64,000 nucleotides of DNA, taken from assembly GCF_963853665.1 (NCBI RefSeq), contig NZ_OY970459.1, forward strand, positions 3,720,001 through 3,784,000, read 5' to 3'. The notes under the pieces are model-generated. The model was not told the origin of the DNA. It did no database searches and saw only the letters and a program-made list of their open reading frames with translations. Both the position numbers and the translations under genes were made by a program. The DNA is from Mycobacterium decipiens. Lineage in GTDB: Bacteria > Actinomycetota > Actinomycetes > Mycobacteriales > Mycobacteriaceae. Shown one piece after another: positions 37,515-46,066 of this stretch. Numbering within the stretch: position 1 is the stretch's first letter; every line of letters starts with the position of its first letter.

Positions 37515-37536
37515 CTGGCGACCAGGAGCCGGGTCA
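37515..37536. repeat. 22-bp direct repeat, copy B (end of rphA)
   Basis: This copy covers the rphA stop codon and would read TRLLVAS on the minus strand, like the rdgB start. It is probably the original 5' end of rdgB, left behind when the lipoprotein segment was inserted. Confidence 0.75.
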
Positions 37537-38313
37537 GCTGCCAAATGCCTTCTGCGGTGGTGGTCCCTCGGGCAGCACACCCGGGTACGGCAGGGCCAAC
37601 GCGTCGCGTTGCGCGGCAAACAGTGTGTCGCAGGCGCCGAGGGCCATGTCCAGCAGCTTGTCCAGCGTCGAACGCGCGAACGTCGCGCCTTCACCGGTGC
37701 CTTGAATCTCCACCAGGGTTCCGGTGTCGGTAGCGACGACGTTCATGTCGACCTCGGCGCGCGAATCTTCCTCGTAGGGCAGGTCCACCCGAATCCTGCC
37801 GTCGACCACACCGACGCTGACCGCGGCAATGGCGCACGACAACGGCCTGGGGTCGGAGAGCTTGCCCGCTGCCGACAGGTAGGTCACTGCGTCGGCCAAT
37901 GCCACGTAGGCGCCGGTGATGGCCGCGGTGCGGGTGCCGCCATCGGCCTGCAACACGTCACAGTCGACGGCGATGGTGTTCTCCCCCAGCGCCGCCAGGT
38001 CGATGCAGGCGCGCAGCGACCGGCCGATGAGCCGACTGATTTCCTGGGTGCGCCCGCTGAGCCGGCCCCGCACCGACTCCCGGTCGGAACGACTATGGGT
38101 GGCCGACGGCAGCATTGCGTACTCCGCGGTGAGCCACCCCAGACCCGTTCCTTTGCGCCAGCGGGGCACGCCCTCGGTGACGCTTGCGGTGCACAGGACC
38201 TTGGTGTGACCGAATTCGATCAGCACCGATCCCGCGGGGTTTTCGGTGAAACCCCGGGTGATGACCACCGGGCGAAGCTCGCTGTCGAGCCGGCCGTCTT
38301 CTCGTTTGGACAC
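37534..38313 (-). CDS. rphA: RNase PH (Rv1340)
   Basis: The 259-residue phosphorolytic 3'-5' exoribonuclease has the same length as the H37Rv protein. Signature segments are [43 protein letters not shown] and [19 protein letters not shown]. It trims tRNA 3' ends using phosphate. It starts at GTG 38313. Its stop lies inside the direct-repeat copy at 37515-37536. Confidence 0.96.
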   Translation of the reverse strand: MSKREDGRLDSELRPVVITRGFTENPAGSVLIEFGHTKVLCTASVTEGVPRWRKGTGLGWLTAEYAMLPSATHSRSDRESVRGRLSGRTQEISRLIGRSLRACIDLAALGENTIAVDCDVLQADGGTRTAAITGAYVALADAVTYLSAAGKLSDPRPLSCAIAAVSVGVVDGRIRVDLPYEEDSRAEVDMNVVATDTGTLVEIQGTGEGATFARSTLDKLLDMALGACDTLFAAQRDALALPYPGVLPEGPPPQKAFGS

Positions 38314-38321
38314 GACGCCAA

Positions 38322-38423
38322 CCCTAGCCCGCCGACGATCCGCGCCTTACAAGGCGCGGTGAGGACGGGGGCGATCCAGCCCTAGCCCGCCGACGATCCG
38401 CGCCTTACAAGGCGCGGTGAGGA
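38322..38423. repeat. Two 44-bp direct repeats, each with a hairpin, between the Rv1339 homologue and rphA
   Basis: The segment 38322-38365 recurs exactly at 38380-38423 (period 58 bp). Each copy contains the palindrome CGCGCCTTACAAGGCGCG, an 8-bp stem with a 2-nt loop. The array fills most of the gap between the Rv1339-type gene (ending 38430) and rphA (starting 38313). It could act as a double terminator or attenuator, or be a small VNTR. Confidence 0.85.
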
Positions 38424-38429
38424 GGGGGC

Positions 38430-39257
38430 TCAGCGCCGTTCAGGCCGCCGGACTTCGAATGTCTCGTCGCATACCACCGCGTGCACCGGGCCATCGAACT
38501 CTGCCTTGGCCTCGCTAATCACGTCCTCACGCGAAGTCCACGGCGGAATGTGGGTCAGAAGTAGCTCGCGAACGCCGGCCTGCGCCGCCACACGCCCGGC
38601 CTCAGTACCAGACAGATGCAGATCGGGCGGATGTTTGGGCGAGTGTGTCCAGGACGCCTCGCACAGGAAGACGTCAGCGCCACGAGCCAGCTCGACGAGC
38701 TGGTCACAGCTACCGGTGTCACCGCTGTACACCAGCGACGCACCGGTGGTATCGGTGAACCGCAGGCCGTACGACTCGGTCGGGTGCGCAACCCCCCTCG
38801 GCACCACCGTGATCCCGCCCAACACCACCGGCTCGCCGTCGACCCAATGACGGATATCGAAGATGTCCGAGCAATCGTCGATCTCCCCGCCGTAGGGTGA
38901 CGACGCCGCCCCCAATCGCGACCACGTATCGCTGGGGCCGTATAGCAGCGCCTTACCGGAGGGCCGGGACGGGTGGTAGCGACGCCAAACGAATAACCCC
39001 GGCATGTCCAAGCAGTGATCGGCGTGCAGATGCGACAGCAGCACATGCACCGACGCGGGGTCCATGTGCCGCTGCAGCGCGCCAAGCACACCCCCACCGA
39101 AATCAATGACTAGCGGCGGCGTGTCCGGCGCTCGAAGCAAATACCCCGACGCAGGCGAATCCGGCCCCACGACGCTACCGGAGCATCCGAGCACGGTTAT
39201 TCGCACGGACACTACTGTGCCATGCCCGATACGGCGATGCGGAATACATCGCCGCAT
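38430..39257 (-). CDS. MBL-fold hydrolase, Rv1339-type cyclic-nucleotide phosphodiesterase
   Basis: The 275-residue metallo-beta-lactamase-fold protein has the metal motif LSHLHADHC (HxHxDH), a later SGDTGSCDQL, and LLLTHIPPW. It is close to H37Rv Rv1339, which has been reported to hydrolyse cAMP. The true start may be GTG at VSVRITVLGC, about 16 codons in, since the first residues are not fold-like and no ribosome site precedes 39257. In H37Rv its upstream neighbour is murI; here a whole mce island separates them. Confidence 0.9.
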   Translation of the reverse strand: MRRCIPHRRIGHGTVVSVRITVLGCSGSVVGPDSPASGYLLRAPDTPPLVIDFGGGVLGALQRHMDPASVHVLLSHLHADHCLDMPGLFVWRRYHPSRPSGKALLYGPSDTWSRLGAASSPYGGEIDDCSDIFDIRHWVDGEPVVLGGITVVPRGVAHPTESYGLRFTDTTGASLVYSGDTGSCDQLVELARGADVFLCEASWTHSPKHPPDLHLSGTEAGRVAAQAGVRELLLTHIPPWTSREDVISEAKAEFDGPVHAVVCDETFEVRRPERR

Positions 39258-39642
39258 TCGGTGACGAGAATCTCCTCACGCCTAGAGCGTCATGACATGG
39301 CATCGGACCAGCCGCTCGTGCCGGCCCAAGACAGCTGGCTCGGTCCAAGTGATCGATCGACTCGGCCAAGTCTGCGCTCGACGAGCTGGCCCACCGCGAT
39401 CTACCGGGTGCGTGGCTGTCGGCCGTGGAGACCACGGCCGACAGAGGTCGGTGTCGATCGTTGTGAATCCGCGGGAAGCTACCTCTGTGCCAAGATAGTG
39501 TGGCCGCACACACCTGAAGGTAGGGATATAGCGCCGATGGAGTGGCCACCATTGATGTCAGCAATGTCGAGGCCCAGGTCCGTAGGACGTGCGGCACAAA
39601 GTCAGGCTGTCTCATGCCAGCGGGCCAAGAGAAGCGCAGACT
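39258..39642. other. Intergenic junction between the Rv1339 homologue and the mce island
   Basis: About 385 bases with no convincing gene. It is the left boundary of the mce island and should hold promoters for both flanking genes. I saw no tRNA, IS end or clear direct repeat that would mark an integration site. Confidence 0.4.
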
Positions 39643-40296
39643 GTGTCTGAGCCGCCAACCGGCGTGTCCAGCAAGCGTCGGCGCGCCGACGAAGAAGAGT
39701 CAACCTCGGCCGGTGCTGAACCCGAGCCGGACACTGACGCATCAGCCGCAGCCGATGACGGCGCCCAAGAGCAAGAGGCAGCGTCGGCGCCCCGAAACCG
39801 CTGGCGCCTCAGGTTCACCTGGGCGGGCTTGTTGGCCTGGGTCGTTCTGCCCGGCCTCGCATTTCTGCTGACAATCGCCGCCGGTTTTCTGAGATGGCAG
39901 TACGACACGTTGCGTGACTCCAAGATCGCCGGGGTCCAAGCGCTGCAGGCCGCCCGAGACGGCACAGTAGCGATGTTGTCGTACCAACCCGAAACCGTCG
40001 ACAAGGACCTAACCGCCGCCCGCGACCACCTCACCGGGAGCTTCCGCGACTCGTATACCGAGCTGACCAACGATGTGGTCATCCCCGGCGCCAAACAGCA
40101 ACGGATTTCGGCGGTCGCGCGAGTGCCTGCAGCTGCAACTGTGTCCGCAAGTTGGAACCACGCCGTGGTACTCGTCTTCGTCGACCAGACCACTGTCATA
40201 GGTGACGGGGCGCCCACCGACATGGCGTCAACTGTGCGGGTGAAACTCGACAAGGTCGGCGACCAGTGGCTGATCTCTGAATTCCAACCCATTTGA
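39643..40296 (+). CDS. Mce-associated membrane protein
   Basis: From GTG 39643 the product has 217 residues: an acidic, low-complexity cytosolic start (EEESTSAGAEPEPDTDASAA), one membrane helix (LLAWVVLPGLAFLLTIAAGF), and a C-terminal Mam/Tim44-like domain (QALQAARDGTVAMLSYQPETVDKDLTAARDHLTGSFRDSYTEL). Proteins of this form accompany mce operons and are thought to stabilise the Mce complex. The frame extends up to 39589, but GTG 39643 is preceded by GAGAAG. It lies upstream of yrbEA, an unusual side for these genes. Confidence 0.8.
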   Translation: MSEPPTGVSSKRRRADEEESTSAGAEPEPDTDASAAADDGAQEQEAASAPRNRWRLRFTWAGLLAWVVLPGLAFLLTIAAGFLRWQYDTLRDSKIAGVQALQAARDGTVAMLSYQPETVDKDLTAARDHLTGSFRDSYTELTNDVVIPGAKQQRISAVARVPAAATVSASWNHAVVLVFVDQTTVIGDGAPTDMASTVRVKLDKVGDQWLISEFQPI

Positions 40297-40348
40297 GGTC
40301 TGCGAGCACGCAAATGGCTTCACTAATTGAAGAGGTGGGATCCACAAG

Positions 40349-40591
40349 GTGGATGTCACAAGGACACTGACGATTCAATCTGTGGCGGTTGTGGGCAGCG
40401 CGGCCATCATTGCGTCCGCCCCAGTACACGCGACCGGGGTTGCCCATCTGGTCAACGAAACGGTGCGCCCAGGGTACAACTCTGGTGGCCGCGGGCAGGG
40501 CTACGCCGATCTCGTTGGAGACAACAAAGCCGACTTCAACACGTCCGACGAATTTCCGACGTCCTATCCGATCAGTCAGGCCGTCGGGTAG
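40349..40591 (+). CDS. Small secreted hypothetical protein
   Basis: An 80-residue frame starts at GTG 40349 with AGGTGGG at 9-nt spacing. It begins with a credible Sec signal peptide (TIQSVAVVGSAAIIASAPVHA) and yields a mature peptide of about 50 residues rich in Gly, Asn and Asp. No family is recognised. It sits between a Mce-associated protein and a CAP-domain protein on the same strand. Short length limits certainty. Confidence 0.55.
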   Translation: MDVTRTLTIQSVAVVGSAAIIASAPVHATGVAHLVNETVRPGYNSGGRGQGYADLVGDNKADFNTSDEFPTSYPISQAVG

Positions 40592-40616
40592 GCAAAGCGG
40601 CGAAAGGGGTCGCCAG

Positions 40617-41123
40617 ATGGCAAGTGGACGGACGCGAACCAGAGGGCGAAACCCGCTGTCGGCAGTTGCCGGCTTGGTACTGCTGGCCATGACACTGTCC
40701 ACGGCGCCGACGGCGCAGGCCGATAACAAGAGACTCAACGACGGCGTGGTGGCCAATGTCTATACCATCCAACGCCAGGCCGGTTGCACGAACGACCTTC
40801 GAATCGATCCGCGCCTGCAACTAGCGGCGGAGTGGCACACAAACGACGTGTTGAGCAACCGCGCGTTGAACGGCGACATCGGATCGGACGGATCAACACC
40901 GAGTGATCGAGCCGCTGCCGCGGGGTTTCGCGGCGAGGTCGCCGAAACAGTGGCGATCAACCCGGCCTTGGCAATTAGCGGGATCGAACTGATAAATCAG
41001 TGGTACAACAATCCGGACTATCTCGCCGTAATGCGCGACTGCAAATTCGCCGCGATCGGGGTTTGGTCAGCGAACAGCCTCGACCGCACCGTGGTGGTGG
41101 CCGTCTACGGCTCACCCGCATAG
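40617..41123 (+). CDS. Secreted CAP/SCP-domain protein
   Basis: The 168-residue product has a signal peptide (AVAGLVLLAMTLSTAPTAQA) and then a CAP fold. LAAEWHTNDVLSNRALNGDIGSDGSTPSDRAAAAGFRGEVAETVAIN carries the conserved His/Glu regions, and the C-terminus reads IGVWSANSLDRTVVVAVYG. CAP proteins bind sterols or lipids in some organisms. ATG 40617 has AAAGGGG at 8-nt spacing. The location beside a lipid-uptake mce operon suggests a lipid-related role, by inference only. It is convergent with the secreted protein at 41153-41653. Confidence 0.82.
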   Translation: MASGRTRTRGRNPLSAVAGLVLLAMTLSTAPTAQADNKRLNDGVVANVYTIQRQAGCTNDLRIDPRLQLAAEWHTNDVLSNRALNGDIGSDGSTPSDRAAAAGFRGEVAETVAINPALAISGIELINQWYNNPDYLAVMRDCKFAAIGVWSANSLDRTVVVAVYGSPA

Positions 41124-41152
41124 CCGACGCTGACCGATGGCCCACTGAACGC

Positions 41153-41653
41153 TCACAGACCGACCGAGAACGGGCCCATCGGCGTGCACACCTGCGACAC
41201 CGGGTTTCGGACAAAGGCGCAACCGGTGCCTGTCGAGATGTAGGTCACCCCCGCACGCCACGGGCGAAATTGCACCTCCGCTGCGATCCACCCAGCTTTG
41301 GTTTGGCATTGCGTGCCCATGCCATCGGCCCGAATGCAGGCAGTCACCCGTACTGGCTGCGCCTCGCCTTGACAGCTAGTCGTGACCATCGCGGCCGCCA
41401 CCGCAACGACGCCGGTCGCGAGGTCAATCCGGCGTGGCGGGTCCAGACGGTACGTGCACGACGCCGTCAGCTCCGGTGTGGCCGGCATCCGAGGTGGCAC
41501 GGCCCAACTTGAGCCCGGTGGCGAAAGGGCGCTCATCATTGCTGCCAGAAACCCGGCGATAGCCACTCGTTTGAGCGAAGGGGCAACAACGCCGGAAAAC
41601 TTGACGGGCCGCCGGACAGCATCGAACTGGCGCCTCAGTAGCTCACTACGCAT
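41153..41653 (-). CDS. Secreted hypothetical protein
   Basis: From ATG 41653 the product has 166 residues, with a basic start, a hydrophobic segment (RVAIAGFLAAMMSALSPPG) and probable cleavage after SWA before VPPRMP. The mature domain has paired Cys (SCTY, TSCQG, TACIRADGMGTQC, TGCAF, SQVCTP) suggesting disulphides in the envelope. No family recognised. The frame is open to 41797 without support. It is divergent from yrbEA, with 254 bp between the chosen starts. Confidence 0.6.
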   Translation of the reverse strand: MRSELLRRQFDAVRRPVKFSGVVAPSLKRVAIAGFLAAMMSALSPPGSSWAVPPRMPATPELTASCTYRLDPPRRIDLATGVVAVAAAMVTTSCQGEAQPVRVTACIRADGMGTQCQTKAGWIAAEVQFRPWRAGVTYISTGTGCAFVRNPVSQVCTPMGPFSVGL

Positions 41654-41907
41654 CGGATGCCTGCTTCTTCGCCAAACGGTTCGCATGGTTTGAGCCGAAC
41701 TTTCTGCGACGCCTCGATCCGACCACACCGACGTCGATAAGAACAGGTCCAAAGGGCATCGCTTTTCGGCGTTCGCAAGTGTTAACGTCACCCACATTTA
41801 CATCGATATAGATGGTTGTACAGGCGCAGCGGCCTCGGAGGGACGGTGCCCGGCGAGCGAAGATCGCAGGCGACAACAGTCACCAGCCGACAGGTAGTGG
41901 CTGGCTG

Positions 41908-42675
41908 ATGGTTGCTCCCGCTACGGTCGCCAAGCCATTACGAGCGTTCGGCGGCTTTTACTCGATGGCACTCGACACGTTCGTGGCGATGTTCCAGCCT
42001 CCCTTTGCGTGGCGCGAATACATCTCGCAATCCTGGTTTGTCGCGCGGGTGTCGCTGCTGCCGACGCTGATGTTGACCATTCCGTACACGGTGTTGCTGA
42101 CCTTCATCGAAAACATCCTGCTGACCGAGATCGGCGCCGCGGACTTCTCCGGCACCGGGGCCGCGCTCGGGTCGGTGCGGCAGATCGGGCCGATCGTGAC
42201 GGTCTTGGTGGTCGCCGGTGCCGGCGCCACCGCCATGTGCGCCGACCTGGGGGCTCGCACTATTCGTGAGGAACTCGATGCGCTTCGGGTGATGGGCGTC
42301 GACCCTATCCGGGCACTTGTGGTTCCTCGCGTGCTGGCCGCCACCACGGTGTCGCTGGCGCTGGCCGCCACCGTGATCCTCGTCGGCCTCTCCGGCGCCT
42401 ACTTCTTCTGCGTCTATATCCAGCACGTCTCGCCGGGTGCTTTCGCGGCCGGTCTGACCCTGATCATCGGTGCACCCGACGTGGTGATCGCGCTGGTCAA
42501 GGCGGCCTTGTTCGGGCTATCGGCCGGCATGATCGCCTGCTACAAGGGCATCTCCGTCGGCGGTGGGCCGGCCGGTGTCGGTAATGCCGTGAACGAAACT
42601 GTCGTGTTCACCTTTATGGCTTTGTTCGCGATCAACATCGTCGCGACGGCCGTCGCGATCAAGGTGACGCTGTGA
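41908..42675 (+). CDS. YrbE-type ABC permease A of the mce operon
   Basis: The 255-residue MlaE/YrbE-family integral membrane protein has ADFSGTGAALGSVRQIGPIVTVLVVAGAGATAMCADLGARTIREELDALRVMG, read here in overlapping short blocks, as the conserved permease core, and GGGPAGVGNAVNETVVF near its end. It pairs with YrbEB as the inner-membrane channel of a Mce lipid importer, energised by an unlinked MceG ATPase. ATG 41908 is preferred. The frame extends to 41812 with a basic, unconserved N-terminus. It resembles YrbE3A more than I would expect by chance, but orthology is unproved. Its last bases overlap yrbEB (GTGA). Confidence 0.92.
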   Translation: MVAPATVAKPLRAFGGFYSMALDTFVAMFQPPFAWREYISQSWFVARVSLLPTLMLTIPYTVLLTFIENILLTEIGAADFSGTGAALGSVRQIGPIVTVLVVAGAGATAMCADLGARTIREELDALRVMGVDPIRALVVPRVLAATTVSLALAATVILVGLSGAYFFCVYIQHVSPGAFAAGLTLIIGAPDVVIALVKAALFGLSAGMIACYKGISVGGGPAGVGNAVNETVVFTFMALFAINIVATAVAIKVTL

Positions 42676-43526
42676 CAGCTATCTCCGCCGTTCACATGTT
42701 GCGGCCCGTACGGCACCGGCTCAACGCCTTGGTCAGGGGATGGAATCGGATCGGGCGTCAAACGAAGTTCTACGGGCGCACCCTGCGCTCGGTCCACTAC
42801 ATGCTGATCCACTACCGGGTCGAGTTGATCCGGCTCATTGCGCAGATGGGCCTGGGCGCGGGAGCGCTCATGGTCATCGGTGGGACAGTCGCGATCGTTG
42901 GCTTCCTCACGGTGACCACCGGGGCACTGGTCGCAGTGCAAGGCTATAGCGACTTCTCCGAACTCGGGGTGGAGGCCCTTACCGGATTTGCGTCAGCCTT
43001 CTTCAACGTCCGCCTGATCGCGCCGGCGACCACCGCCATCGCGCTGTCCGCCACGATCGGCGCCGGTGCCACCGCACAACTCGGCGCCATGCGGATCAGC
43101 GAGGAAATTGACGCGCTCGAGGTGATGGGTATCCGCACCGTCGCCTTCCTCGCCGCGAGCCGGGTAACAGCGGGATTGCTCGTGGTGATCCCGCTGTATT
43201 GCGTGGGAGTGCTGGCGTCGTTCTGGGCCGCGCGATTCGGCACGACCGTCCTCTACGGCCAGGCGACGGGTGTATACGACCACTACTTCAAGACGTTCCT
43301 GAACCCCACCGACCTGATCTGGTCGTTCATTCAATGTGTCGCCCTATCGCTGGTGATCATGCTCGTGCACACCTACTACGGCTACACCGCAACCGGCGGG
43401 CCGGCCGGGGTAGGAGAAGCCGTCGGGCGTGCGGTACGCACCTCGCTGATCTTCTCCGCGTTCGTGCTGGTGATGATCTCGCTCGCGGTTTATGGGCAAT
43501 CCGGCAACTTCCACCTGGCGGGATAG
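42672..43526 (+). CDS. YrbE-type ABC permease B of the mce operon
   Basis: The 284-residue second permease has the MlaE core RLIAPATTAIALSATIGAG and SEEIDALEVMGIRTV. It ends with the conserved TGGPAGVGEAVGRAV stretch and a last membrane helix. GTG 42672 overlaps the yrbEA stop, giving strict coupling. With YrbEA it forms the permease heterodimer of the Mce transporter in the inner membrane. Confidence 0.93.
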   Translation: MTAISAVHMLRPVRHRLNALVRGWNRIGRQTKFYGRTLRSVHYMLIHYRVELIRLIAQMGLGAGALMVIGGTVAIVGFLTVTTGALVAVQGYSDFSELGVEALTGFASAFFNVRLIAPATTAIALSATIGAGATAQLGAMRISEEIDALEVMGIRTVAFLAASRVTAGLLVVIPLYCVGVLASFWAARFGTTVLYGQATGVYDHYFKTFLNPTDLIWSFIQCVALSLVIMLVHTYYGYTATGGPAGVGEAVGRAVRTSLIFSAFVLVMISLAVYGQSGNFHLAG

Positions 43527-43530
43527 CACC

Positions 43531-44991
43531 GTGGACGACCGAGAGGAAGGACTGCACCCGGCGTGGTACACGCTGATCCTGGTGGTGATCTTCACCGCCT
43601 CGATCGCGCTGACTTATCTGCTGTTCATGGGCACGCTGCGCTCCGTTGTCCCCGTCACGCTGACCTCCGACCGCTCCGGTCTGGTCATGGAAACCAACGC
43701 CAAGGTCAAACTGCGTGGCGTACAGGTCGGGCGGGTCGCGGAGATAGTCGGCGGCGGGAAGGGCCCTGCGCCAGTGGCCCTAAGACTCGACATCGACTCG
43801 GACCAGATCCGGCACATCCCGGCGAACGTCGAAGCCGAGATCCGAGCCACCACGGTGTTCGGCCCCAAGTTCGTCGACCTCATCTACCCGAGCGATCCCA
43901 GTCCGAAACGACTGACGGCCGGTCAGGTGGTGAAGTCGCGCAATGTCACCGCCGAGGCCAACACCGTATTCCAGAACTTGGTCGACGTGCTGGATCAAAT
44001 CGATCCCGCCAAGCTCAACGGCGCGCTCACCGCGCTCGCCGAGGGCGTCCGCGGTCAAGGCGAGCGGATCGGGCGGGCGATCACCGACGGCAATCAGGTA
44101 CTGCTCGAGCTGAACCCGCGCAGCGAAACCGTGCGCGCCGACTGGCGGGCCCTGAAGGACTTCAACGACACCTATAGCGTTGCGGCACAAGACATCCTGG
44201 CCACGCTCGAATCGCTCAGCACCACCAGCACCACCATTACCAGCCATTCGACGCAACTGGACGCTTTGCTGCTGGCCACCATCGGGTTTTCCAACGCCGG
44301 CATCAGCCTGCTCGCACCGAACCACGCCAATCTCATCAAGGCCATCAATGTGCTCGAGCCGACGACAAACCTGCTCCACAAGTACGACCCGTCCTACACC
44401 TGTCTGCTGGTGGGCGCGAAGTTCCTGCTGGATGCCGGAGGTTACGAAGCGCCCGGCGGCAACGGGAGGTCGCTCGTACTGGACGTAGGCCTGGCACTCG
44501 GCGACGACCCATACCGCTATCCGCAGAACCTGCCCATCGTCGGCGCCAAGGGCGGGCCTGGCGGCAAACCGGGCTGTGGTTCGCTGCCGATCGTCGACAA
44601 CAACTGGCCGGTGCGCAACCTCGTCACAAACACCGGATTCGGAACGGGACTGGACTGGCGGCCCAATCCCGGCATCGGATTCCCCGGGTGGGCCAACTAC
44701 TTCCCGGTCACCCGCGCGGTGCCCGAACCGCCCAGCATCCGCAACCTCTTCGGTGGCCCGGCAATCGGACCGATCCCGTATCCGGGCGCCCCGCCCTACG
44801 GCGCGGATCTGTACGCGCCGGACGGTACCCCACTGTGGCCCGGGCTGCCGCCAGCACCACCACCGGGAGCCCCGCGGGCTCCCGGGCCGACACCGGGCTC
44901 CGAGCCCTTCGTGGTCCCGGTGCCCGCGCAGGTACAGCCCACCCCGCTACCGCCGACTCCGCTACCACGGGAGGCCGCTCCGTCACCATGA
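43531..44991 (+). CDS. MceA-family protein
   Basis: The 486-residue product has an N-terminal membrane anchor (YTLILVVIFTASIALTYLLFMG) and an MlaD/MCE domain (about 40-120; VTLTSDRSGLVMETNAKVKL and RGVQVGRVAEI). A helical needle region with repeated TTSTTITSHSTQL-like stretches follows, and a long proline-rich tail (PPAPPPGAPRAPGPTPG). It is the first subunit of the periplasm-spanning Mce assembly that binds lipid or sterol cargo. GTG 43531 is 4 nt after the yrbEB stop. Confidence 0.93.
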   Translation: MDDREEGLHPAWYTLILVVIFTASIALTYLLFMGTLRSVVPVTLTSDRSGLVMETNAKVKLRGVQVGRVAEIVGGGKGPAPVALRLDIDSDQIRHIPANVEAEIRATTVFGPKFVDLIYPSDPSPKRLTAGQVVKSRNVTAEANTVFQNLVDVLDQIDPAKLNGALTALAEGVRGQGERIGRAITDGNQVLLELNPRSETVRADWRALKDFNDTYSVAAQDILATLESLSTTSTTITSHSTQLDALLLATIGFSNAGISLLAPNHANLIKAINVLEPTTNLLHKYDPSYTCLLVGAKFLLDAGGYEAPGGNGRSLVLDVGLALGDDPYRYPQNLPIVGAKGGPGGKPGCGSLPIVDNNWPVRNLVTNTGFGTGLDWRPNPGIGFPGWANYFPVTRAVPEPPSIRNLFGGPAIGPIPYPGAPPYGADLYAPDGTPLWPGLPPAPPPGAPRAPGPTPGSEPFVVPVPAQVQPTPLPPTPLPREAAPSP

Positions 44992-45034
44992 TCGCCCGAC
45001 ACCGAGAACCCTCCCCCGGCAGAGGTAAACAACC

Positions 45035-46066
45035 ATGAGGGCCAAGCTCATACATGACGCAGTGCGCCTTGCCGTGTTCCTGATTGTCTGCCTCCTCGGT
45101 GTATTCGGATTGTTCGCGGTCTTCGGGCAGCTGCGCTTCGGTGAGGAAACCAACAGCTATAACGCTGAGTTCAACAATGTGACCGGGCTGGAGAACGGCG
45201 ACTTTGTCCGCATCGCCGGCGTCGAGGTCGGCCAGGTGAAAAAGGTTGCAATTCAGCCCAACACGACAGTGCTGGTCAACTTCACGGCCGATCGATCGGT
45301 GGTGCTGACCAAGGGCAGCAGGGCCGTCATCCGCTACGACGATCTCATCGGGGGCCGCTACCTGGCGCTGGTGGAAGGTGCCGGCGGCACCGAGAAGCTC
45401 AAGCCCGGTGACACGATTCCGATGTCGCGCACCGCGCCGGCGCTGGACCTGGACGCGCTGATCGGCGGTTTCCGACCGCTGCTACGGGCGCTGGAGCCAG
45501 ATCAGGTAAATGCGCTATCAGGCCAGTTGATCCAGGCCCTGCAGGGCCAAGGAGCGACGATCAACTCGTTTCTCGCACAGACCGCGGCGCTGACGACCAC
45601 GCTGGCCGACCGGGATCAACTGATCGGGGAGGTCATCATCAACCTCAACGTCGTGCTGGGGTCGCTCGGCGACCAAAACGACCAGTTCGGCAAAGCCGTC
45701 GACGCGGTCGCCGAGCTGGTGGAAGGTCTCCAGTCCCGCAAGGAGGACATCACCAAAGGCGTGGCTTACACCAATGCCGCCGCCGCAAGCATCGCGGACC
45801 TGTTGGCGCAGGCCCGGCCACCGCTGGTGAAGACCATCGGAGAGACAGACCGCACCGCGGGAATCGTGGTGGCCGATCACGAGTACTTCGACAACCTGCT
45901 CAACACGCTGCCGGATGCGTATCAAGCGCTCTCACGACAAGGCATTTACGGCGACTTTTTTAGTTTCTACCTCTGCGAAATCGTGCTCAAGCTTAACGGC
46001 AAGGGCGGCCAGCCGGTGTACGTCAGGGTCGCCGACCAGCCCACCGGGAGGTGTACGCCGCGGTGA
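45035..46066 (+). CDS. MceB-family protein
   Basis: The 343-residue product has an N-terminal hydrophobic anchor (LAVFLIVCLLGVFGLFAVFG), an MCE domain (YNAEFNNVTGLENGDFVRIAGVEVGQV and DLIGGRYLALVEG) and the helical region typical of MceB. ATG 45035 is preceded by AGAGG. It ends with a Cys-containing segment (FYLCEIVLKLNGKGGQ) seen in many MceB proteins. Part of the mceA-F run. Confidence 0.93.
   Translation: MRAKLIHDAVRLAVFLIVCLLGVFGLFAVFGQLRFGEETNSYNAEFNNVTGLENGDFVRIAGVEVGQVKKVAIQPNTTVLVNFTADRSVVLTKGSRAVIRYDDLIGGRYLALVEGAGGTEKLKPGDTIPMSRTAPALDLDALIGGFRPLLRALEPDQVNALSGQLIQALQGQGATINSFLAQTAALTTTLADRDQLIGEVIINLNVVLGSLGDQNDQFGKAVDAVAELVEGLQSRKEDITKGVAYTNAAAASIADLLAQARPPLVKTIGETDRTAGIVVADHEYFDNLLNTLPDAYQALSRQGIYGDFFSFYLCEIVLKLNGKGGQPVYVRVADQPTGRCTPR

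Noticed and set aside
36907..37536. Insertion sequence carrying the lipoprotein gene
   Set aside because: There is no transposase or terminal inverted repeats in the segment. The flanking 22-bp repeats are longer than usual target duplications and match the rdgB coding sequence.
38322..38423. CRISPR-like repeat-spacer arrangement
   Set aside because: There are only two repeats, each self-complementary, with a 14-nt gap and no cas genes in the window.
41801..41814. CATCGATATAGATG as an operator before yrbEA
   Set aside because: The palindrome has only 4-bp arms with an asymmetric centre. It is too weak to claim without comparison.
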